NCBI GenBank assembly: GCA_003576915.1
Contig: QEVF01000019.1
Coordinates: forward strand, 1 to 64,000
From: Planctomycetota bacterium
GTDB lineage: Bacteria; Planctomycetota; UBA8742; UBA2392
Length of the DNA stretch: 64,000 nucleotides
Reading direction: 5' to 3'
Shown here: positions 52,957 to 61,666 of the stretch, piece by piece
How positions within the stretch are numbered: the first letter of the stretch is position 1
Layout of the letters: each line of letters starts with the position of its first letter
Program-made: the position numbers and the translations under genes
The notes under the pieces: generated by a model
The model's input: only the letters and a program-made list of their open reading frames with translations
The model's database searches: none
Told to the model about the DNA's origin: nothing

Positions 52957-53004
52957 GTAGGGACGCGGCTCTGCCGCGTCCGGGCGAGTCGCGCCCGCCC
53001 CTAC
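52957..53004. repeat. REP-like double hairpin
   Basis: Ends GTAGG and CCTAC are inverted, enclosing a 9-bp hairpin (52961-52969 with 52973-52981) and a 5-bp one (52982-52986 with 52992-52996). Such GTAGGGGCG-type palindromic units occur as dispersed intergenic repeats in many genomes. It lies between the divergent dioxygenase-like and ispF genes, in the leader of either. Confidence 0.6.
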
Positions 53005-53056
53005 CCAAGTCCGCTCGGCGGGCATACTATCGCGCGCGGCAGAAAGGGGAATCGCC

Positions 53057-53530
53057 ATGCCCGTTGGAATCGGCTATGACATCCACCGCCTCGTTGAGGG
53101 CCGCAAGCTCATGCTCGGGGGCGTGCACGTGCCCTATGAGCGCGGCTGCCTGGGCCACAGCGACGCGGACCCCCTGCTGCATGCCATCACGGACGCGCTG
53201 CTGGGCGCGGCAGGCAAGGGCGATATCGGCGAGCACTTCCCGGATACCGACCCCCGGTGGAAGGACGCTGACAGCGCCAGGCTGCTCAAGACCGTGGGGG
53301 ACCTGATCAAGGAAGCCGGCTTCGAGATCGAGAACATCGATGCCAACGTGATTGCCGAGGCGCCCAAGCTGGGCAAGTTCAAGCGCAAGATGGAAGCCCG
53401 CATCGCCGATGTGCTCGAGATCCGCACGGCCCAGGTCAACATCAAGGCGCGCACCAACGAGGGCTGTGACGCCTTAGGACGCAAAGAAGCGATTGCCGCG
53501 CAGGCCGTGGTCAGTCTGGTCAAGAGGTAA
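53057..53530 (+). CDS. ispF: 2-C-methyl-D-erythritol 2,4-cyclodiphosphate synthase
   Basis: 157 residues, normal length for this trimeric enzyme of the MEP isoprenoid pathway. Zinc ligands Asp8, His10 (YDIHR) and His42 (HSDADPLLHAIT) are present, plus GDIGEHFPDTDPRWKDAD and the C-terminal NIKARTNEGCDALGRKE signature. AAAGGGG lies upstream of the ATG. cysS follows on the same strand; another MEP gene (ispD) is not in the window. Confidence 0.96.
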   Translation: MPVGIGYDIHRLVEGRKLMLGGVHVPYERGCLGHSDADPLLHAITDALLGAAGKGDIGEHFPDTDPRWKDADSARLLKTVGDLIKEAGFEIENIDANVIAEAPKLGKFKRKMEARIADVLEIRTAQVNIKARTNEGCDALGRKEAIAAQAVVSLVKR

Positions 53531-53645
53531 GGCGGTGCTGGGTTATGGTTTTGGGTGTTGGGAACAGCCAGAACCTGAAACCCAGCACCCGACACTTCGG
53601 ACCGCGCTGATGCGTCATATTGATGAGAACGCAGGCAAAGACCCT

Positions 53646-55373
53646 ATGTCCGTACTGAAGCTCAAGAACAGCTACACCCGCCAGATCGAGGTCTTCGAGC
53701 CCCTCTTTCCCGGTCGCGCGCTCATGTATTCCTGCGGGCCCACGGTCTACTCCTTTGCCCACATCGGCAACTTCCGCAGCTTCCTGTTCTCCGACGTGCT
53801 GCGGCGCGTGCTGGAGCGCAACGGGTACGAGGTCCGGCATGTCATGAACATCACGGACGTCGGCCACATGACCGAAGACCACCTCGCCGACGCCCAGGGC
53901 GAGGACAAACTTGCCAAAGCCGCGCGCGAGCTGGGCAGCGATCCCTTCAAGGTTGCCCAACACTTCGAGAAAGCCTTTGTCGAAGACGCGCGGGCCCTGC
54001 GCCTGAAGCTCTACCTTGGCGGAGAGGCGGCTGAGCCCGGCCAACACCCCCGCGCCACGGAGCACATCCCTGAGATGCTGGCCATGATCCAGAAGCTGCT
54101 GGAGCGCGGCTATGCTTACCTTGACAGCGCGGGGCAGGTCTATTTCGAGGTGGCCAAGTTCCCTGAGTATGGGCAGTTGAGCGGAAAGAAGGTTGAAGAA
54201 CTGGAGGCGGGCGCGCGTGTGGAAGTGCGCGAGGAGAAGAAGGCGCCGGAGGATTTTGCGCTCTGGAAGGTGGACCCCAAGCACCTCATGCAATGGGATC
54301 CGCACAGTGAAAGAGGCTGGCGCCCCGAAGACTGGAAGCGCTTTGGCGAACTCGCGCCCCAAGGCGTGGATGCGCGGATCCGGCCCGGATTTCCCGGCTG
54401 GCACATTGAGTGCAGCGCCATGAGCCGCGCCCACCTCGGCGCAACCATCGATATTCACACGGGGGGCGAGGACAACATGTTCCCGCACCATGAGTGCGAG
54501 ATTGCGCAGAGTTACGGGGCCTATGGCTTTACCGTGCCCGGCCCGCACGGCGCCGCGGACGAACATCATGCGCGCAAGACCTTCGCGCGATACTGGCTGC
54601 ATGGCCGCCATCTGCTGGTGGACAACCGCAAGATGAGCAAGCGCGACGGCACGTTCTTCACGGCCCGCGATCTGTTCGACCCCGCGTCCAGCGGACGACC
54701 TGATCTGGCGGCCAAGCTCCAGGCGCTGGGTTTCAAGGGCGGCCGGGTGCCGCCTGCCGTGCTGCGCTATGCCCTGATTTCGAATCAGTACACCCAGCCC
54801 ATGAACTTTACGCTCGACCTGCTGGCCCAGGCGAGGGCCAGCGTGGAGCGCATCCAGCGCTGCTTTGAGCGCCTGCGCGAGATTGTGGGCCCCGCCACGG
54901 ACGCTGATATTGAGGGTCCGGCCGGCGACCGCGTGCTCAGCCTGGTGGATGACCAGGAGCGCGCCTTTGACGATGCGCTCAATGACAACCTGAATACGCC
55001 AAACGCGCTTGCCGCGGTCTTCAAGGCCGTGGGCGAACTCAACGCCATGGAGTTGGGCAAGGCGGAGGCCGTTGAGGGCCTGCGCCTGCTCGAGAGCTTT
55101 GACGAAGTGCTCGACGTGCTGGACCGCCGCGAGAGATCCGGCCTGCTCACGCGCCAGGAGATTGACGCGCGTCTGGAGCGGCCCCTGCCGGAGTTTGAGA
55201 GCCTGGCCACGGCCGATCTCGATTCAGCTTCCGTGGCCGGATTTGTGGCGCTGCGACAGGCGGCGCGCAAAGCCAGGGACTTCAAGCGGGGCGATGCCAT
55301 CCGCGACGGCCTGAAGGCGCGGGGTGTGCTGATCGAGGACACCTCGCAAGGCGTGCGCTGGAAACTTGAGTGA
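53646..55373 (+). CDS. cysS: cysteinyl-tRNA synthetase
   Basis: 575 residues. Class I synthetase with AHIGN (HIGH signature), the KMSKR (KMSKS) loop in NRKMSKRDGTFFTARDLF, and zinc ligands in YSCGPTVYSF and GWHIECSAM / GGEDNMFPHHECEIAQ. The C-terminal DALR-type helical domain is present and ends VRWKLE. Start is uncertain: ATG at 53646 gives the family-like MSVLKLKN, while ATG 53610 adds 12 residues; neither has a strong Shine-Dalgarno. It follows ispF by about 115 bp. Its stop abuts the stop of the convergent DUF3592-like gene. Confidence 0.93.
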   Translation: MSVLKLKNSYTRQIEVFEPLFPGRALMYSCGPTVYSFAHIGNFRSFLFSDVLRRVLERNGYEVRHVMNITDVGHMTEDHLADAQGEDKLAKAARELGSDPFKVAQHFEKAFVEDARALRLKLYLGGEAAEPGQHPRATEHIPEMLAMIQKLLERGYAYLDSAGQVYFEVAKFPEYGQLSGKKVEELEAGARVEVREEKKAPEDFALWKVDPKHLMQWDPHSERGWRPEDWKRFGELAPQGVDARIRPGFPGWHIECSAMSRAHLGATIDIHTGGEDNMFPHHECEIAQSYGAYGFTVPGPHGAADEHHARKTFARYWLHGRHLLVDNRKMSKRDGTFFTARDLFDPASSGRPDLAAKLQALGFKGGRVPPAVLRYALISNQYTQPMNFTLDLLAQARASVERIQRCFERLREIVGPATDADIEGPAGDRVLSLVDDQERAFDDALNDNLNTPNALAAVFKAVGELNAMELGKAEAVEGLRLLESFDEVLDVLDRRERSGLLTRQEIDARLERPLPEFESLATADLDSASVAGFVALRQAARKARDFKRGDAIRDGLKARGVLIEDTSQGVRWKLE

Positions 55374-56069
55374 TCAGCGCTCCCAGGGCGCGGCGTCGGG
55401 GTTGGCGCGTTTGGGCAAGGGCTTGTAGGGCGTGGCGGAGGGGGGCAAGCCGGGCGATCCGACGGGCGCGGCATAGCCCGGGGGCAGGTGGGCGGGCGGC
55501 GGCCCCCAGCGCGTGCCCGGCGGGTAGCCGCCGGGCGGCGTGAACTCAGCGGCGGAGGCCCTTTTCAGGTTCCACCAGCCGCCGGCCAGCAAGACCAGAC
55601 CTACCAGCGCGCCCACGCCAAGAAACACCATGGCCGTGTACTCCTTGTTCGCGATCTGGCCCTTGACGACCTCCTGCAGCGTGAACTTGGCCGGGTCGTT
55701 GTAGGAGCAGAGCACGGTGGCCGCGCGGGGGCTGTGCACGGTGGCATTGCAGAACCGCGTGTATCCTTCATGATTGACTTCGATTTCGTCCACGACATCG
55801 GTCCCGCCGGGGTGCCGGTAGTGCACGGCGAGATAATACTGTGTGGTGCTGCCTCGGCGGGAGCGGCGGGTTTCCGCGCGAGCCGCGACCACCTCGCCCT
55901 GCACCCGCTGCCCATAGTCGCGAAGCTCTTCCAGATCGCTCTGCCCCAGAAAAATGATCCCGGCGGCCAGGGCGGTAATGGCCAAAATGACGGCCCCGAA
56001 GACGAGTTGGACCTTGGCTCCGGCCCTGGTGGGAGGGCCGCTTTTGCGGCTGTACCAGCGATAGGGCAT
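55374..56069 (-). CDS. DUF3592-like membrane protein
   Basis: 231 residues. Two membrane helices (about 24-42 and 147-165) surround a beta-rich extracytoplasmic domain (about 45-135, with GQRVQGEVVAARAETR and TTQYYLAVHYRH), as in DUF3592 proteins. The C-terminal 60 residues are Pro/Gly-rich (GGYPPGTRWGPPPAHLPPGYAAPVG) and likely disordered and cytoplasmic. Function unknown. Good GGAGGAG before the ATG. Ends directly at the cysS stop. Confidence 0.78.
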   Translation of the reverse strand: MPYRWYSRKSGPPTRAGAKVQLVFGAVILAITALAAGIIFLGQSDLEELRDYGQRVQGEVVAARAETRRSRRGSTTQYYLAVHYRHPGGTDVVDEIEVNHEGYTRFCNATVHSPRAATVLCSYNDPAKFTLQEVVKGQIANKEYTAMVFLGVGALVGLVLLAGGWWNLKRASAAEFTPPGGYPPGTRWGPPPAHLPPGYAAPVGSPGLPPSATPYKPLPKRANPDAAPWER

Positions 56070-56145
56070 GGCAATCTCCTCCTGCTGAATCTATCCCACG
56101 ACCGGCGCAGCGGCCGCTACTTTTCGATTCGGAGATTGGAACGCT

Positions 56146-57453
56146 TCATTTTCCGATGCAGAACCGCGTGAAGATGAAGTCGAGTACCTCACCGGGCGCA
56201 TGCTGAAGCAGCGCTTCGTCCAGATCTCGCAGCGCGCGGCGCACGAGCGCCGCGGTTGCCTCCGGCGCATCCTGGCTCACACCCTGCGCCGCGCGAAACA
56301 GAGTCTCCTGCGCGCGGCGGGCCCCTTCGCGCAACGTGGAGTGGGGGGCAGCTCCGGCGGCAGCCAGCCGCGCCTCAATGGCCCGTGCCAGCGCCGGAAG
56401 GCCCGCGCCCGTGCGGGCTGAGACGGCCAGGCACTCCATGGGCGCCTGAAGCATCGCCGAACCCGGCGTCAGGTCGGCCTTGGTCCAGACCCAGAGGCAA
56501 CGTGCCGGCACGCCCGGGTCGTCGCGCGAAAGAATCTCAAGCTCTGTCTGCAATTCGGGTGCCTGCCCCGGGGCGCAAAGCAGGAGCAGGATATCGGCCT
56601 GCCGCGCCGCATCGCGTGCGCGTTGCGCAAAGCGGCCGCAATCGCTGTCGGCAGATCCTACGCCGCTGAGGTCCACGAGTTCAGCGGTGATGTCGCCGAA
56701 CCGGGCAGCAGCCGAGACAGGATCCCTGGTCGTGCCCGGAACTTCACTGACCAGGGAGCGGCGCCTGCCCAGCAGCGCGTTGAACAGGGAAGACTTGCCG
56801 GCGTTGGGCGCGCCGAAGAGAGCCACTTGGGGCATCGCGCGGCGAGGGCGGGCATGGGGAGCGGAGCCGAGGCGAGTCAGCTCTTCACTGATGCGCAGGA
56901 GCCTTTGAGCCAGCGCCGCAAAGGGGGGCGTTTCAATCTCATCTTCGCTGAAGTCAAAGGCAACTTCGTAGGAGGCGCTGAGGGCGCGCAGCGCTTCGGC
57001 CAGGGCGGAGAGGGCGCGGGCGAAGTCGCCCCGCAGGTCCCCCAGGGCTTCGCGGCGCTGGGCATCGGTCTGGGCGTTGATCAGGGCATGGACGGCCTCG
57101 GCGCGGGAGAGGTCAAGCTTTCCGGCTTCCAGCGCCCGGCGCGTGAACTCGCCGGCGACGGCGGGCCGCAGACCCCGGGCGGCGAGCCAACGTTCCACGG
57201 CCGCAACCAGCAGGGGGTTGCCGGGGAGGGCCAGTTCCAGGCTGTCCTGGCCGGTGTAGGTGTGGGGCGCGCGGGCCATCCACAGGCGCAGGGGCAAAGG
57301 GCCCGGCCCGGTGTCCAGCGTGGCGGCGGCCGTGGCGTTTTCCCATGTCAGGCCCAGGCTCCGGGCCAGTGCAGCGCAGGCCGGGCCGCTGACGCGTATC
57401 CAGGCCACAGGCGCAGGCTGTGGCGGGGTGGCTAGGGCATAGATGGTGTCCAC
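56146..57453 (-). CDS. mnmE: tRNA modification GTPase MnmE, with altered G3 region
   Basis: 435 residues, start GTG (DTIYALATPP is the family N-terminus). With MnmG, MnmE places a carboxymethylaminomethyl group on U34 of some tRNAs. N-terminal folate-binding domain, helical domain, G domain, and the essential C-terminal CIGK with its Cys are present. G1 GAPNAGKSS, G2 GTTRD, G4 TKAD are conserved, but G3 (DTAGLRE... in the family) reads DLSGVGSADSDCG, and the Glu known as 282 in E. coli is Gly. Downstream of yidC in the usual yidC-mnmE order, 37 bp apart. Confidence 0.88.
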   Translation of the reverse strand: MDTIYALATPPQPAPVAWIRVSGPACAALARSLGLTWENATAAATLDTGPGPLPLRLWMARAPHTYTGQDSLELALPGNPLLVAAVERWLAARGLRPAVAGEFTRRALEAGKLDLSRAEAVHALINAQTDAQRREALGDLRGDFARALSALAEALRALSASYEVAFDFSEDEIETPPFAALAQRLLRISEELTRLGSAPHARPRRAMPQVALFGAPNAGKSSLFNALLGRRRSLVSEVPGTTRDPVSAAARFGDITAELVDLSGVGSADSDCGRFAQRARDAARQADILLLLCAPGQAPELQTELEILSRDDPGVPARCLWVWTKADLTPGSAMLQAPMECLAVSARTGAGLPALARAIEARLAAAGAAPHSTLREGARRAQETLFRAAQGVSQDAPEATAALVRRALRDLDEALLQHAPGEVLDFIFTRFCIGK

Positions 57454-57490
57454 GCCCTGATTGTCGGGACACGCGCCGGAAATGTCGAGT

Positions 57491-59533
57491 CTACTTTGAA
57501 GCGTGATAGGCGGGCTTGGCGTCCTCGGCCCCGGATTTCGGCTTGGGGGGATCGACGATGCCTTTGGCAATCAGGTAGCGCTTGATGATCTTGGTTTCGG
57601 CCAGCGAATAGAGGCTCGACACGATGAAATACAGGGCAAAGCCTGATGCGAACGAATAGAACATCAGGCCCATGATGGGAAAAACACATCCCATCTGCTT
57701 CTGCATGGCCGCCTGCTGCGGATCGTCGGGTTTGGGCTGCATCTTCATCTGAATCACAGACAGCGCAATCCACGCCATGGGCAGCAGGTTGATGGTGAAG
57801 ATTCCGTTGTGCGTCAGGAATCCCTGCAGGAAGCCGGGGAGCCAGTGCATGGCCAGCGAAAAGGGTATGGTGGCGTCGGGCAGGCTCAAGTCATGCAACC
57901 ACGCAAAACCGGCCTGACGCAGGAAAAAGCTGTTGGCGAAGGTCTGGTAAAGGCCGATGAAGATCGGCATCTGCATCAGCACCGGCAGGCAGCCGCCGAA
58001 GGGGAAGAAGCCGACGTTCTCGCTGCGCATGATGTCGCGCGTTTCCTGCAGCATGGCCAACTGGCTGTCGCGGTCCTTGCGTGAGGCGTATTTCTCCTTC
58101 AGGGCATCCAGGCGCGGCTTTACCACCTTCATCTTCTTGGTGTAGATGGCCATGGACTTCTGGCCTTTGAAGCTCAAGGGACTCAGCAGCATGCGCACGA
58201 TGAGCGTCAGGACGATGACAGCCAATCCCGGCCCCATCAAGCCGGACATGGACTTGAGCAGCCAGGCCAGGGGCGCCGTGACAATCCACGGCCAGCCGGG
58301 CGGGGCCAGTTCGGTCCAGTGGTTGGGCTGTTCGGTGTCCTTGGCCGGGGCGACATCCCAGGCCTGTTCCAGGGCGGCCTTGTCGCGGGGGCCGGCGTAG
58401 AACATCAGGCGCGCCTTTGCCTTGCCGGGGGCGCCGCCCGCGGCCTTGCCTACGTCCAGTTTGGGCGCCATGAGCGAGCAGGCGGCCACGTTCTCGCCGC
58501 CGACACGCCAGGGCTTGATGTGTCCGGAGTGCTGCGTGCTCGGGAAGTCGGGGTCGCTGGCGAAGAATGCCAGGAAATAGCGGGTGCGCAGGCCGTGGGC
58601 AACCAGGAACATGCCGTCCTTGTCGGAGCTGTCCTGCCAGACGCTGTCCACGGCGTCGACCGCGGCCTTGCCCTCATCGGCGCGATCTTCATTGAAGTCT
58701 TCCAGTGTCTTCTGGTAGCCGTGGACACTGGCGCCGCCCTTGTCTTTGGTCCAGCGCTTGTTTTCCGTGCTGCCGTAGAGCGCCACGCGGGAGTAGTCGC
58801 CGCTGTTCTTGATGTTGTCGTTGGTGATGCCGGGCGGCCCCCAGAGGCCCACGACCTTCTCCAGCGACTTTTCGCCGTGGTTTTCAATCTCGATTTCGGC
58901 GTCAATACGGTAGGTGCCCTGGCGCAGCGTGAAGCGTTTGACGATGGCCGTGCCGTCGCTCTCAAGCTTGCCGGCGGGCGGAAAGCGGAAACTCACACTC
59001 TGGTTGCCCTGGCCGTCGGTCGTCACCGCACCCGCTTCCCAGCGCGAGGTGTTGCGCAATGCGTCGTTATCGTCGAGCTTGAGCGCAAAGGCGGCCACCC
59101 ACTTGGGGTCATCGCTGGGCGTGATCAGCTCCAGGCCCTCGGTGGGGTGGATGGTCGGGTCGTCGGGCGTCTTGAGGAACACCGCTTCACCCTGGGCGTT
59201 GACGAACTTCAGGCTGTCCAGGGCGCCGCCGCGCTCGCTGAAAACGGCGGTCAGCTTGTCGTTGGCCAGGGTCCGTGTGGCGGCCTGGCTGCGGCGCAGC
59301 GGGTCAAAGCCGCGCTCCTTTTCCGCGGCCGTAGGCTCGCTGGTGCGCTGGGAACCCGGCGAAGGGTCGCTGACTTTGGGAGGCTCCCTGGATTCACCGG
59401 GAGTGTTGGCTGGAGCTTTGGCCGCATTGTCGGCCGGCGGCCGCTTGGGGGCCAGCCAGGTCTGGAGGCCGAAGAACACCGCCAGCACGACCGCAATCGT
59501 GACAATCATCTGTATCCACGACTTGCGATCCAT
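57491..59533 (-). CDS. yidC: membrane protein insertase YidC
   Basis: 680 residues, Gram-negative-type YidC: N-terminal helix (about 8-29), a large periplasmic beta-sandwich (about 60-410), and the conserved five-helix insertase core (about 420-660), with WPWIVTAPLAWLLKSMSG, GCLPVLMQMPIFIGLYQTF and MGCVFPIMGLMFYSFASGFALYF. Inserts and folds inner-membrane proteins with or without Sec. GGAGAG precedes the ATG. Forms an operon with mnmE, as in many bacteria; the preceding rpmH/rnpA genes are not in the window. Confidence 0.95.
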   Translation of the reverse strand: MDRKSWIQMIVTIAVVLAVFFGLQTWLAPKRPPADNAAKAPANTPGESREPPKVSDPSPGSQRTSEPTAAEKERGFDPLRRSQAATRTLANDKLTAVFSERGGALDSLKFVNAQGEAVFLKTPDDPTIHPTEGLELITPSDDPKWVAAFALKLDDNDALRNTSRWEAGAVTTDGQGNQSVSFRFPPAGKLESDGTAIVKRFTLRQGTYRIDAEIEIENHGEKSLEKVVGLWGPPGITNDNIKNSGDYSRVALYGSTENKRWTKDKGGASVHGYQKTLEDFNEDRADEGKAAVDAVDSVWQDSSDKDGMFLVAHGLRTRYFLAFFASDPDFPSTQHSGHIKPWRVGGENVAACSLMAPKLDVGKAAGGAPGKAKARLMFYAGPRDKAALEQAWDVAPAKDTEQPNHWTELAPPGWPWIVTAPLAWLLKSMSGLMGPGLAVIVLTLIVRMLLSPLSFKGQKSMAIYTKKMKVVKPRLDALKEKYASRKDRDSQLAMLQETRDIMRSENVGFFPFGGCLPVLMQMPIFIGLYQTFANSFFLRQAGFAWLHDLSLPDATIPFSLAMHWLPGFLQGFLTHNGIFTINLLPMAWIALSVIQMKMQPKPDDPQQAAMQKQMGCVFPIMGLMFYSFASGFALYFIVSSLYSLAETKIIKRYLIAKGIVDPPKPKSGAEDAKPAYHASK

Positions 59534-59614
59534 GAACTCTCCGGCTGTCCTCGACGCGGCTCTTCAGCCTGCTAAAACGGGGCAAAGGTTTAGTCTGTCA
59601 GGCGGCCCCCGTCA

Positions 59615-60535
59615 ATGCAGAGCCTCGAACTCGAAGTTTCTCAACCGCCCCTGGGCGCCACCCTGTTCGTGCCTGCCAAGCCGCGGGCGGCCGCTGTGAT
59701 CCTGCAGGGCAGCGGCGTCCATGACCGCGACGGCGCCATGGCCGCCTTCAATTTTCCCAGCACGCTTTACAGGCGGCTGGCGCGCGACCTGGCCGAGCGC
59801 TGCGGCCTGGCCGTTTTGCGCTACGACAAGCGCGGGGCCCACCACGCCGCCGATGCTTTGTGCGACTACTCCGTAACTTCACGGCTGGCCGATGCCGAGG
59901 CTGCGCTCATGGTTCTAAGCGGCCGCCCGGAGATTGCAGGGTTGCCGCGCTTTCTGGTCGGGCACAGCGAAGGGGCCATGCTGGCGGCCCGCCTTGCACA
60001 GAACCGGCCGGGGATGGCGGACGGAGTCATTTCGCTGGCGGCGCCGTTTGGCAACGTGTTCGAGCTGAATCGCTTTCGGGCGCGCAAGCTGGCCTTGGGC
60101 CGCACGCCGGAAGTTCGCGCCCGGGGCGAGGCAGCGCTCGACTTCTACGGCAGACTCGAGGCGATGTTCAAGGCCGGCCGCTCGCTGGGCCCCGCCGAGT
60201 TCCGGCAGTTCGCCCTGCCCTGGCTTGGGTCGGGCTACGCCGGCTGGGAGAGTTACGACTGGCTGCGCCAGCACTGGCAGGGGGTGCTCGAGAGCGATCC
60301 CACGCTTGAGGGCCTTTCGATGCTGGTCGTGCAGGGCGGACGGGACAATCGCCTGTGGGACGACAACGTGGAGCGCTGGCGGCAGTGGTGCGAGGAGCGG
60401 CCGCTGGCAGCTTTCCTTGAACTGCCGGACATGGGCCATGATCTCAATGACGCGCGGCGCAAGGCCTTTGTCATCCACGAAGAACTGGTGCCGGCCCTGG
60501 CCCGCTGGCTGGAAAACAGAACGGGGCGCGCCTGA
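59615..60535 (+). CDS. alpha/beta hydrolase
   Basis: 306 residues. Serine-hydrolase elbow GHSEG (about residue 115-119); preceded by the oxyanion strand AAAVILQGSGVHDRDG and followed by a late Asp (VVQGGRDNRLWDDN) and His (DMGHDLND). Together these give a complete Ser-Asp-His triad by position. It resembles carboxylesterase/acyl-peptidase-type hydrolases; substrate unknown. No signal peptide. The Shine-Dalgarno is weak. Its stop codon lies in the loop of a bidirectional terminator hairpin shared with the convergent kinase gene. Divergent from yidC. Confidence 0.82.
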   Translation: MQSLELEVSQPPLGATLFVPAKPRAAAVILQGSGVHDRDGAMAAFNFPSTLYRRLARDLAERCGLAVLRYDKRGAHHAADALCDYSVTSRLADAEAALMVLSGRPEIAGLPRFLVGHSEGAMLAARLAQNRPGMADGVISLAAPFGNVFELNRFRARKLALGRTPEVRARGEAALDFYGRLEAMFKAGRSLGPAEFRQFALPWLGSGYAGWESYDWLRQHWQGVLESDPTLEGLSMLVVQGGRDNRLWDDNVERWRQWCEERPLAAFLELPDMGHDLNDARRKAFVIHEELVPALARWLENRTGRA

Positions 60536-60545
60536 GGCACGCCCC
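60523..60545. terminator. bidirectional terminator hairpin with stop codon in loop
   Basis: Stem 60523-60532 with 60536-60545, one mismatch (C29-A39), loop TGA which is the hydrolase stop codon. It ends 20 bp before the kinase stop on the other strand, so it can serve both convergent genes. Confidence 0.5.
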
Positions 60546-60565
60546 GGTCGTGCGGCAGCAAGCAC

Positions 60566-61633
60566 CTATTTCACTGGAGCCTTGGCCGCGGGTTTGGCGG
60601 CCTGCTTGAATTCAGGGAACAGGTTCTGCAGGTATTCGCTGAGCGTGTTGAAGGTGGGACCGTAGCCGCCCTTGTAGATGTAGTACTCCAGGTCTGTTGC
60701 GGCTTCGCCCGCGTCCTGGTAGCGCTTGGACTTGTCGCGCTCGAGCATTTTGTCGATTACGCGCTGCAGGTCGTCATCAACGTTGGGGTTGTAGTGGGAG
60801 ATGGGCGGAATGGGCTTCTTCTGCACGTTCTCAATGCAGACGAGGGTGTCGTCGTCGGCGAAGATGTTGCGCCCCGCCAGCAGTTCGTAAAGCACGACGC
60901 CCAGCGAGAAAATGTCTGAACGGCCGTCGGTCTGTTCGAAGGCCGCCTGCTCGGGGCTCATGTACTGGACCTTGCCCATGAGCACGTCGCCTTCGCGGTC
61001 GCGCATGAGGTTGCGGGCCTTGGCAATGCCGAAGTCGGTCAGCTTCACCACGCCTTCGGCCTCGATCATGATGTTCTTGGGGCTGATGTCGCGGTGCACC
61101 ACGCCCAGAAGTTCGCCGTCGCGGTTGCGCTTCTTGTGGGCGTACTCCAGCGCCCGCGCCACGCGGCTGATGATGTAGACGCACAGCTCGGTGGGAATGC
61201 GCTTGCGATACTGCTGGTGGCGCTCGATGAACTGCTCAAGGTTCACGCCGTGGATGAACTCCATGGCCATGTAGTACTGCCGGCCGGACTTGCCCAACTG
61301 GTAAATCTGCACGATGTGCTGGTGGATCAAGTCAGCGACGAGCTTGGCCTCGCCGATGAACATTTCGACGAACTCCGTGTTGCTCGTGAAGTCCTCGAGG
61401 ATGGTCTTGATGGCCATTCGCTTCTCGAAGCCCTCGGCCCCGAGCTGGTAGGCTTCGTACACCGCGCCCATGCCGCCCTCGGCCAGCTTGCGCACGAGGC
61501 GAAACGAGTTCTGGTCCGTGATCGTGCCCAGTTCAGACAGCGACTTCTCAGTCTTCTTGAAGAGGCCCAAAGCGCCCCCCGTTTTCTTGAGTTGGACGCA
61601 ACTGCGCGTCCTGACAGTGATCGGCCCGCCCAA
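60566..61633 (-). CDS. cytoplasmic Ser/Thr protein kinase
   Basis: Up to 355 residues. Hanks-type kinase with Gly-rich loop LAEGGMGAVYEAY, catalytic Lys in MAIKTIL, HRDISPKNIMI catalytic loop and KLTDFGIAK metal loop, plus MSPEQAAFEQTDGRSDIFSLGVVLYELL. No transmembrane segment or sensor domain; the C-terminus is Ala/Lys-rich. The HRDISPKN form is common in Myxococcota and Planctomycetota kinases. Start uncertain: the TTG at 61633 is the first; TTG at 61570, 4 nt after GGGGGG, gives a shorter protein beginning GLFKKTEKSLSEL. Substrate unknown; the divergent signal-peptidase-like gene follows at 34 bp. Confidence 0.88.
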   Translation of the reverse strand: MGGPITVRTRSCVQLKKTGGALGLFKKTEKSLSELGTITDQNSFRLVRKLAEGGMGAVYEAYQLGAEGFEKRMAIKTILEDFTSNTEFVEMFIGEAKLVADLIHQHIVQIYQLGKSGRQYYMAMEFIHGVNLEQFIERHQQYRKRIPTELCVYIISRVARALEYAHKKRNRDGELLGVVHRDISPKNIMIEAEGVVKLTDFGIAKARNLMRDREGDVLMGKVQYMSPEQAAFEQTDGRSDIFSLGVVLYELLAGRNIFADDDTLVCIENVQKKPIPPISHYNPNVDDDLQRVIDKMLERDKSKRYQDAGEAATDLEYYIYKGGYGPTFNTLSEYLQNLFPEFKQAAKPAAKAPVK

Positions 61634-61666
61634 AAACGCCCGAACACTATTCCAGAGTGGACGTTA

